Shown one piece after another: positions 56,201 to 64,000 of a DNA stretch of 64,000 bases (its first letter is position 1; each line of letters begins with the position of its first letter). The notes under the pieces were generated by a model. It did no database searches and was not told where the DNA came from. It saw only the letters and a list, made by a program, of their open reading frames with translations. The translations under genes were made by a program, and so were the position numbers. Source of the DNA: Populus alba (Eukaryota > Streptophyta > Magnoliopsida > Malpighiales > Salicaceae); assembly GCF_005239225.2 (NCBI RefSeq), contig NC_133301.1, forward strand, positions 4,117,157 through 4,181,156, given 5' to 3'.

Positions 56201-59200
56201 GCGGTTACTCTTTGGACTGAACTTGTAAGTATTATCATCAACACATCGGGGTCTTAACACATCCTATTTTACAGGGGCTTCAATGAAGCTGTTAATGGAT
56301 TTGCTGATGAGGGATGGTCTTTGTTGGAAAGTGATGGCATTGATGATGTAACAGTTCTTGTAAACTCTTCTCCTACCAAAACGATGGGAGTAAATTTTTC
56401 GTATGACAATGGATTTCCATCCATGAACAATGCAGTGCTTTGTGCAAAAGCATCCATGTTATTACAGGTAAGTTCAGTGCTTGTGTTCAATGACAGCAGG
56501 ATATCTGCAGAATTTGAAAATGATACTTCTACACACATTAGATGCTAAATGTATATATTTGTTGGTATGTAAATCAAGGAGTTGCAACTTTGTCAGCTGA
56601 AACATCCTTCATGGTCAATAATCGTATTACTTTCTACCTTAAAAGAAACTAACTAGCAATTCAACGAAGTGATTTTCTTTTCTTTCTTTCTTTTTGTCAT
56701 GTAGAACGTGCCTCCAGCAATACTTCTCAGATTCTTGCGTGAACATCGATCAGAATGGGCAGACAATGGAATTGATGCTTATGCAGCTTCGGCCATTAAA
56801 GCTGGTCCTTGCAGCTTGCCAATGTCTCGAGCTGGAAATTTTGGTGGTCAAGTTATCCTCCCCCTGGCTCACACAATTGAGAATGAGGAGGCAAGTACTC
56901 CACTGTTTGATCATTTGGGTTTTAGTATTCTCTCATTTTTGGTTCCATCCTCTGACAAAAATCCTTGCAAGTTTCTGTTTTCTAATGCCATGGCATAGCT
57001 GAATAATAATGTCTGTCCATTGCAGTTTATAGAGGTCATTAAACTTGAAAATATGGGTTATCGGGAGGACATGCTCATGCCGGGTGATGTTTTCCTGTTA
57101 CAGGTAAATGTTACTTCATCTTGATTAATTTTCATTACTACAGATATTTCACTTTGTGTTTATATTAAGTTTTATCTTTTTTTTTTAAGTTGCCAACACT
57201 TATTATAGCATCCACTCTTGCAAAAGAGTTAAGTCACCACGTTTTTTTTTTTATCCAAACAAAATGTACTTAAATTCGTTGTTGATTTCTAATGTTCCTG
57301 GTTACCTTATTTCTTCAGCTTTGTAGTGGCGTGGATGAGAATGCTGTTGGCACTTGCGCAGAACTCATCTTTGCCCCAATTGATGCGTCTTTTTCTGATG
57401 ATGCTCCTATTATTCCTTCTGGTTTCCGCATAATTCCTCTTGATTCTGGGATGGTGAGTGTTCATATAAGACAAGTGGAAATGATGTCTTGCTGTTTTTG
57501 TCATGTTATTAGTGTTCTTGTTGATCTATTAAAAACTGCTGCTTGATGTCAGTTCCTACTTCCTGACCTTTTTCCCATTCATGTGATGCAGGATGCGTCG
57601 AGTCCAAACCGCACACTTGACCTTGCATCTGCTCTGGAGGTTGGACCTGCCGGAAACAGAGCATCAGGTGATCTTTCAGGCCGCAGTGGGTGCACAAAAT
57701 CAGTGATGACAATAGCATTCCAATTTGCATTTGAGATGCACCTTCAAGAGAATGTAGCATCCATGGCTCGCCAGTATGTTCGTAGTATCATAGCTTCTGT
57801 TCAGCGGGTAGCATTAGCGCTCTCCCCTTCTCATTTTGGTTCTCAAGCTGGTTTTTGGCCACCACATGGAACCCCTGAAGCGCACACACTTGCTCGTTGG
57901 ATATGCGAAAGCTACAGGTGTGGCACTTTGATCTTTGTCTTGGATCCTTGTATCTATATCTACTTATCCTAAACACTTTTATCTACTTAATTTGTTTTTC
58001 ATTTCAATGATTTAGCCTAAAACTGTCTGATCTTATTTCCAGGTGCTATCTAGGTGTGAAACTGCTTAAAAATGAAGGAAGTGAATCTATTCTTAAAACA
58101 CTCTGGCATCACTCTGATGCACTAGTGTGCTGCTCTTTGAAGGTATTTCTAAATTATAGATGCAATTTTGTTCTCTACATCACAGTCTACTTTAAAATAT
58201 TCTCTAATCATTGGGGAAATTTATGTATTTCATTGTAGTTGTACGATGCACTATAGTTTGACAAGAACATGGCACTGAAACAATATGCATAGTCCTGGAC
58301 ATAACCCTCCCCTTTTGTCTTAAAAATGACGAGATGCTTCATGTCCCTTGTAGGAACTAGCTTCTAAAATCTTCTCTTCCCATCAGCCTATTGCATTGTG
58401 CTCTAGTGCAGATTTGACCTTTATTGTCTCCATGTGAATCAATAATTGTTTATTTTCTAATCAAGGAACTTTATTCTTCTCCCCTTTCCGCATTGCAGAA
58501 CATAGATTTGGATTATTAAAATATGTTAACTTGATTAGTGCTCTATGCAGGCTCTGCCGGTTTTCACGTTTTCAAATCAGGCTGGACTTGACATGCTTGA
58601 GACAACTTTGGTTGCTCTTCAAGACATCACTTTGGAAAAGATATTTGATGATAATGGAAGGAAAACATTGTGCTCTGAGTTCCCACAAATAATGCAGCAG
58701 GTACAGTAACTATTAGAATGCACGTAAGGCAAGTTGGTAAGAAAAATTAACACAGAAGAATATAGGATCGTCTAAACAGGAACTGGGGGGATGTAGGGAA
58801 ACACGAAAGGAAATTTATGTTCTATCTCAGGTCCCTAGCATTTCCTGAGCTTCAAATCTCTGTATGTTCTCAATTTCTTTTGCAAGGTCAATGGCGCCAG
58901 TAGAAGTATGTCAAGAACCTTGGCGATGACTATTTAGTGACCAAACGTTAAGTAAACATCTGGGAAACAATAGAACACATTTTTCTCAAGCTTTATGAGC
59001 TTATGCAATCGAAACAGGTTTCCTGATATTAAGGAATAATGTTTTCCCTTGAAAATGAGCACATGCAACCTTCAAAGCAAGTGAGAAACTGAATTGTGTT
59101 TTTGGGGCCAAACATATGGATCATAATTCCAAGTAATACACAGTAAAGTTTTGGCTGCTTTAGCATGAACATTCTCACTTGGATCCATTGAATGTAACCC

Positions 59201-59598
59201 TACCTTTTGATGGGCGTGCTATAGCTTTATACAAACTAAAAATGTTGAACTAAAACTAAAATCCCCTTACTGGCTGCCTGTGAAGGTCCTTTATTTATTT
59301 AGAGTTATGTGCTAACAAAGTTGGTTCCTTTGATACTAGCTAGTAGCTAATACTGGTTTTCATCCCAGGTTGATCCACTAAAAGAAAAGTAACTGTTTTC
59401 CTCCATTTTATCAAGTATTGTTGTTAACTTGTTGCAAATTGCTGTCAGCAGGGTTTCATGTGCCTTCCAGGTGGTATCTGCCTGTCAAGTATGGGAAGGC
59501 CAGTCTCCTATGAGAGAGCAGTGGCATGGAAGGTATTGAACGAAGAAGAAAGCGCTCACTGCATCTGCTTCATGTTCATGAACTGGTCTTTTGTGTGA
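53258..59598 (+). CDS. HB8: Class III HD-Zip transcription factor (ATHB8-like)
   Basis: Eighteen exons: join(53258..53478, 53607..53766, 54103..54206, 54323..54413, 55043..55138, 55218..55331, 55418..55501, 55589..55744, 55823..55897, 56087..56193, 56275..56467, 56705..56890, 57026..57103, 57319..57453, 57592..57917, 58043..58142, 58551..58700, 59452..59598), 2,523 nt, 840 aa, with continuous frame. Domains: homeodomain about 18-82 (IKVWFQNRRCREKQRKEASR), leucine zipper about 86-125, START lipid-binding domain about 155-370, MEKHLA about 695-840 ending MNWSFV. TTDTSCESVVTSGQHHLTPQ, EPWSVPEVLR and NVTGWGRRPAALRALSQRLS place it with ATHB8 rather than CNA, PHB or REV. The family acts in the nucleus as a dimer in procambium and xylem patterning. 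I chose Met at 53258 (MMGVSSTCKDG) because it matches family N-termini. An in-frame ATG at 53246 would add four residues. Leu276 replaces a Trp usual in the START domain. Confidence 0.95.
54403..55052 (+). promoter_or_regulatory. miR165/166 target site, split by intron 4
   Basis: The 21-nt site ctgggatgaag (54403-54413) plus cctggtccgg (55043-55052) is assembled only after removal of the 629-nt intron 4. It encodes PGMKPGP in the START domain. The sequence is the conserved miR165/166 target of class III HD-Zip mRNAs, which restricts their expression. Complete, so normal microRNA control is expected. Confidence 0.95.
56891..57025 (+). other. GC-AG intron 12 of HB8
   Basis: The exon ends gaggag and the intron starts gcaagt. 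No nearby GT keeps the protein frame (NEE-FIEVIKLEN), and the acceptor is attgcag. The donor is otherwise a strong match to consensus, as is usual for GC donors, and is read by the U2 spliceosome. Confidence 0.85.
59446..59451 (+). other. NAGNAG tandem acceptor before last HB8 exon
   Basis: cagcag precedes ggtttc. Using the first AG adds one Gln (841 aa) after IMQQ. Using the second gives the family-typical IMQQGFMC (840 aa). Both keep frame. Confidence 0.7.
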
Positions 59599-60030
59599 CG
59601 CTTCGGACAAAACATAAACCCTGAAAGTAAAACAGATTAGAACAAACTGAAACTGGTTCAGAAGCTTTGAAGTGCCTTGATACTGTAATGAGCATGATGC
59701 AGCAATGGCATCTGGGACCCCGTTTTTTGTTGCCCATCTCTGTGTAGGGCCCCTTTTGTTAATGTTGCTCTTCTCTTTGCACTCTGCTCTATACTTTATT
59801 TATGAAAGTCTAAGCTTATCTCTCCCACCAAACAAGGCAATCTGTCTACGCTAATGTTTAAGAAAGTCACACCATTGCTTGCTGCACTTGTCTTTGTATT
59901 AAAATGACGCGGCGATGAAGAAATGTGCAGTGTATAACCTTAAAAACGACAGGTTACAAGGGAAAGTATTAGAACCACTTGTCTGATCACAAGAAATATA
60001 TAAACAAAGTAACAATAATAAATAAAATTA
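59599..60030 (+). other. HB8 3' UTR and downstream flank
   Basis: Follows the stop codon. A likely poly(A) region lies near tgtattaaaatgac (about 59893-59906), and AT-rich sequence with aataaataaaatt at 60016-60028 is another candidate. No gene is present. Confidence 0.5.
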
Positions 60031-60306
60031 AGAATCAACCATGCATTATCAACAGGTAGTTGGCTCAGTGGTTGTTGGGGCAGCTCTCAAACTTTGGTTC
60101 GAGTTCCAATGGGAGTGGAGCTGGAGAGTTTGTTCCCTTCCTGTTTTTATTGGGTCCTTCCTGTGCGGTATGCCTATCACCTCCGCGGTGCTTTACTTGC
60201 TCATTGGGCTTGCAGGATGTTCAATGGGCCGTGGGATTAGTCGTGGTGTGCGCAAGCTGATCCGAACACCCACGTTAATAAAAAAAAAAAAGAATCAACC
60301 ATGCAT
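60031..60306 (+). mobile_element. tRNA-derived SINE with 16-bp target duplication
   Basis: A body of about 244 bp (60047-60290) lies between perfect direct repeats agaatcaaccatgcat at 60031-60046 and 60291-60306. It has an A-box-like tagttggctcagtgg (60057-60071) and a B-box ggttcgagttcc (60096-60107), then a non-coding body and a poly(A) tail (60280-60290). Promoter spacing, tail and duplication are textbook SINE. The exact duplication implies a fairly young insertion. SINE families of this type are known in Salicaceae. The open frames across it are accidental. Confidence 0.93.
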
Positions 60307-61690
60307 CACAAGATTTAAATATTTTGAATGGAAACAAATACTAGCTATCAAATTTAATAAATATTGAAATCAAACTTCTTTCCCTTTTCCATTGGATACG
60401 GAATTGGACTAGCTAATAGCACTAATTTCCTGTTGAACCTAGAGAAAAAAAAAAGAATCAAAATTTTCTTGTGCTTGAACCCAAAAACAAAATAATGCAT
60501 GCCACTAAGGTTATTCATGAAGAAATTAACAGTTGAAAAGGACATTGAGACCAGAGCCCTCTTGGAAGCCCTTTTTTGATGTCGGGGGAGGGGTTGGATT
60601 TGATCGATGACCATGCGCACTAGAATCTACGTGGCATGATGGCTATGAGATTTTATGAAGTTTGAGACAAAATCTTTGCTTTAATACTCAATTTGAATTT
60701 TATGATTGAGTAGATTCTCTTACAAATGATCAAGACATGTTAATTGAAATATTATGAATCTTACTTTCTGTGGCTTTAGTTTCATTCCGTACATATTATC
60801 TCTTTTATTAGGAGAACTAGGGTTAAACTCCTTTACTGTTCATATGATTTTTTCCCTTTATATTTTTTTTAATTCAATTTTCTAATTTTTTTCTTTCTAG
60901 ATTTTTTTTAAAATTTTATCTAGTTATACTTTATTAATTTTAAATTAATCTTCATAATTTGTTATGGTTTGCTTTGTTTGAAGTTGATACAGTCTCAAAT
61001 AAATACACTCACAATTGGTTGAAGCTCAATTTTTAAAAATATTTATTTTTGTTGTCATATTATTAAGTAAATCTAGTAGAGTCCATGATTCAAATCACAA
61101 GTTAGATGAATTAAGCCATAAAACCTGAACTAATCTAATATATTATCGTCTCAATATTAAAATAAAAGATTTCATCTTAATTTTTTTTTTTGAAAGACAA
61201 AGCACACTATTTATCAGTCATCTAGGTTGTTTTTAAACTTGACAAGTCAATTGGATTACACTGAGGTAAATCTCACATGAGTTAATTTAAAACCGGAGCC
61301 AGACAAGAAGTCGGGTTAAGATATTTTAATTTTATAAGCATTTATTTTTGCTATTATATCACATTGAAAAAACTCTCATACTGGTTAATTTTAAATCCAA
61401 ACTAGACAAAAAGTCAGGTTTCAAGGATGAACCATTGTGCTGGGAACATTTTTTTTCCTTTTTTTTAAAAAAATTCCATCTAACGGTCCTGTTTCTATTC
61501 TTTGTATGTTAAGATGCATTTTGCTAACCCTTTGAAACCATAAATCAGTAACCAAATAAATATAAGTATGAAAAACTTAAATGGACAAATTATTTGGTTA
61601 TGAAAATCTTTTGAATTTTTAAAATGATAAAAAACCATTCGAGGCAGCCAAACTAAGGACATACAACTTTCACTAGTTTAGAAGATTAGA
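60307..61690. other. Intergenic, degenerate repeats
   Basis: No gene supported. Around 61000-61430 two loosely similar blocks (aatatttatttttgttgtcatatt and aagcatttatttttgctattatat) each precede ttgac/tcaac-rich sequence resembling the repeat class seen in the 51-kb minisatellite. Confidence 0.45.
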
Positions 61691-62440
61691 ATATGAGTAC
61701 TTTTTTTTACTACAAATCCCTTATGACTATACTAACTTATTTGTCAACACAAATACTCTATTTTATCTCCTACTAAAATAGCTTGCTAGAATACTTGATG
61801 ATCTTCAAGCTGTTATCATCTTAAATAGCACATCCAGCTGCTAACAATTTACATAAAAACTCTCTATAGGAGTTTGCAGGCTCTCGAACTCTTCTACGAA
61901 CAATTCTCCTTGATTATTTTCTTCACACTCCATTTGTATGTCAAGAGTACATGTTGTGAAACTCTGTATAACTCTTTAACTGGTTTGACACTTTTGCTTC
62001 GCTGTAACTGCTGTTCTACCTAGTGTTTCTCTTGCTTTATTTATGCTCTGGATTGTCCTTCCTTATATATATATATATATATATATCCATGTGATAATGA
62101 TAAGAACATTTGATAAACATTATCTTTAAGCTTTTTAGTCTGTTATGCTTTTAATAGATTCCTATTCATGTTTCATAAAAACACTTCTTTGATAGTTATC
62201 TTTTGATAACTTGTATTTATCTTCTTTTAATAAAATCTATATGAACTTCCTAAATAATTTATCTAAACAAACTATATAATTACAGAAACTAATCAAGTTA
62301 AATCCTATAAGATAAACTTGACTAATTCTTTATATAATTTGGATAAACTACCAATCTAAATAAATTAATCTTTAATAATGCAAATAGTCCTTTACTGATC
62401 AAAGCCAAATATTTTAAGATTTATAACCTCCCCTTTTGGT
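61691..62440 (-). mobile_element. Probable 3' LTR with polypurine tract
   Basis: On the minus strand accaaaaggggagg (62440-62427) is a polypurine tract following a retroelement ORF remnant, in the context gttttgtcacaaatc typical of SIRE-like Copia elements. The downstream AT-rich stretch carries a TATA-like run (about 62064-62086) and fits an LTR. The far boundary is not visible. Confidence 0.45.
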
Positions 62441-62832
62441 TGATTTGTGACAAAACATAATAACGATGAATTTGCATGTAAGTAGTTTAGATAATTTGAT
62501 TATAAACATAATCTTTATTAAAGTATTCTTGCAAGCATAATTGGAATAATGTTATATAGCATGAAAACAATTAATAATATATATGTAATAATATTCTATT
62601 AGTTCCTAACATGTTTCATGCAATTAGTTCATAACCTTTTCAAAGAACTTCACATGTTGCATCCTAATAGTTCATAATTTGTTAAAAATATTATTATGCA
62701 ACTACATGCATCAAGTATCATTATAGAGATTCTTATGCTAACAAAACATTCTAATTATTACAGAACAAAATATTTAATATTCATTAATGATTACAAAATC
62801 AGTAAAATTCCAAAAACAGTAAAAAATAATAA

Positions 62833-63327
62833 TTAATAGGGTTGTTGGCTTGGTTGTATGTTTGTTTGATTGCTCTCCCTTGTATATACAACATTGTCTC
62901 CCTCTTGGTTTGGCACCAATCCTATTTCTCATCTTCACCAACAACATACTGATGCACCTGCTCAACATCCAAATAAAGTTGAACAAGTTTGTCATTAACT
63001 TGCATAATATCTTGTTGCATATCTATTAGCAACTTATCAATTAAATCAATCCTCTATTCCCATTTACCACTACAACTATAAAACTTGTCTGATAATACTT
63101 ATAATTGTTCTATAATAACAAGGAGTAGGGGGTTGATTTGAGGAGTTTTGAACTGAGAGGAGATAGACTCTTTATCCTATGACTGCTTTTTACTAATCAC
63201 AACTTCAGATTTAACAAAAGTCATAGCTGAGATCTTTCCATACATCTTGATTATTAACTCACTATCACTTAAAGGTATTTTGATCATGATAGATATCCTA
63301 GTTATCAAATCACCAAAAGGTAGACTC
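62833..63327 (-). pseudogene. Retroelement ORF remnant, interrupted by LINE
   Basis: Reading the minus strand from 63327: LPFGDLITRISIMIKIPLSD, then SELIIKMYGKISAMTFVKSE, a stop, and later DKLLIDMQQDIMQVNDKLVQ, LYLDVEQVHQY and DNVVYTRESNQTNIQPSQQP ending at 62833. The LPfG--iT-I start and coiled-coil-like tail resemble the extra ORF of plant SIRE-like or Gypsy elements. The precise family is uncertain. The upstream part is displaced by the LINE insertion at 63328. Confidence 0.5.
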
Positions 63328-64000
63328 TTTTTTTTTTTTTTTTGGAGTAAGTTAAGATGTATATAAAGAAAAATATAAACAGGGATACAATGGGCCCCAG
63401 GAAATACGATGAATTTATTATTCAGATTCAAAATTCATGAAGCCTATAAAATTAGGGGAAATAGATTACAAGAAAGCTCAAAAAGCTAAACAACATCAAA
63501 TCAAAATTAAACAACATAAATAAATAAAGAAATTAAAGCTGCCAAGTAGATTTGATTTCTACAAATATCTGGTACTAGGATTCTATGTCTAGAAGTCATA
63601 ATCTCAATAAGTTGAATATCTCTTCCACCACATCATGCTATGATCAATAACGCTGATTGAAGACATGATTATTCCTCTCATTCCATATGAGGTAAATTGT
63701 GACAAAGAGTGACAATCATGTTAGAATATACATGAAGTCCTTCCTCTCCTAAAACATAAGGGAAGCCTACTGAAGAAAAGGGTGTCACGACATAGAAGGC
63801 CAAGGTAATAAAGTCTTGTATGAGATCTCTCTCCATACTAAAGCTGAGAAGGAGCACTTAGAAAATAGATGATCATGGGTCTCCATATGTGAACCACATA
63901 AGATACATATCGTAGATGTGATGATCTGAAAAATCTATAATCTATCCATAACATGAAGAAAACCTAAAGAGGCAAGCCATAAGATGAAGGAGTGTTATGG
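63328..64000 (-). mobile_element. L1-type LINE 3' end, truncated by window
   Basis: The minus strand enters at the window's right edge inside LINE ORF2. The zf-RVT-type motif CILCGSHMETHDHLFSKC is followed by SFSALVWREI (plus about 63855-63907). After a frameshift the C-terminal signature IYLIWNERNNHVFNQRY ends at a stop at 63644-63646. A 3' UTR of about 300 bp leads to a poly(A) tail seen as T(16) at 63328-63343. This is the end structure of a plant L1 element inserted by target-primed reverse transcription. Only the 3' 0.67 kb is visible. Confidence 0.85.

Noticed and set aside
53938..57504. Minus-strand and alternate-frame open stretches across HB8
   Set aside because: They overlap HB8 exons and introns and have no domain of their own. 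They are shadows of the real gene.
60041..60367. 108-codon frame downstream of HB8 as a gene
   Set aside because: It lies inside the SINE body and runs through its poly(A) tail.
1..64000. CRISPR arrays, bacterial operons, ribosome-binding sites, rRNA or intact tRNA genes
   Set aside because: None seen. The window is plant nuclear DNA, and the regular repeats present are microsatellites, minisatellites or transposon ends.

Overview
This is a eukaryotic nuclear window from a flowering plant, most likely a poplar or willow relative (Salicaceae, probably Populus). The evidence is AT-rich intergenic DNA with many (TA)n tracts, intron-split genes with plant splice signals, plant-type Copia, Gypsy, LINE, SINE, CACTA and MITE remnants, and an HD-Zip III protein that closely resembles my recollection of poplar HB8. 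The species call is an inference.

Only two intact cellular genes are well supported, and both are transcription factors. On the minus strand, 15383-16654 holds a two-exon GATA zinc-finger factor of subfamily A (GATA12-like, 380 aa). On the plus strand, 53258-59598 holds an 18-exon class III HD-Zip gene (ATHB8-like, 840 aa). Its miR165/166 target site is split by intron 4, and it also has a GC-AG intron, upstream AUGs and an auxin-response-type TGTCTG upstream. From family knowledge, HB8 acts in procambium and xylem specification, and GATA12-like factors are linked to xylem differentiation. Their sharing one window about 36 kb apart is suggestive, but no functional link can be shown from sequence.

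Most of the rest is transposon archaeology. From left to right: a decayed Copia (C, 313-3890) whose integrase is interrupted by a 1,814-bp solo-LTR-like element with a 5-bp target-site duplication; an unrecognised gene remnant (4431-5438); a minus-strand Copia (D, about 8.2-10.6 kb), beside which sits a Copia deletion derivative (B, 10609-12976) with two 143-bp LTRs and unusual termini; a minus-strand SINE (14.4-14.6 kb); the GATA gene; a cluster of five CACGTG boxes (20.8-21.06 kb); TRIM-like elements (21.2, 22.2 and 43.3 kb); a Gypsy gag remnant (26.0 kb); two related repeat blocks in opposite orientation (26.7 and 30.3 kb); a decayed Copia (E, 34.3-35.7 kb); a 1.4-kb non-autonomous CACTA element (41353-42790); an LTR-bounded Copia (A, 44054-48576); many copies of an AT-rich MITE; and a TIR element carrying a five-unit minisatellite (50.76-52.03 kb). 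Right of HB8 are a SINE with a clear 16-bp target-site duplication (60.0-60.3 kb), a minus-strand retroelement 3' part, and an L1-type LINE 3' end whose poly(A) sits inside that element's ORF and which runs off the window.

I found no CRISPR array, bacterial operon, tRNA or rRNA gene, and no clearly new biological system. The most interesting leads are regulatory (G-box cluster, long upstream ORF in the GATA leader, START-domain substitutions in HB8) and structural (nested insertions with exact target-site duplications, non-canonical LTR ends, an snRNA-promoter-like motif inside a TRIM). Splice sites were read by eye from frame continuity and family similarity.
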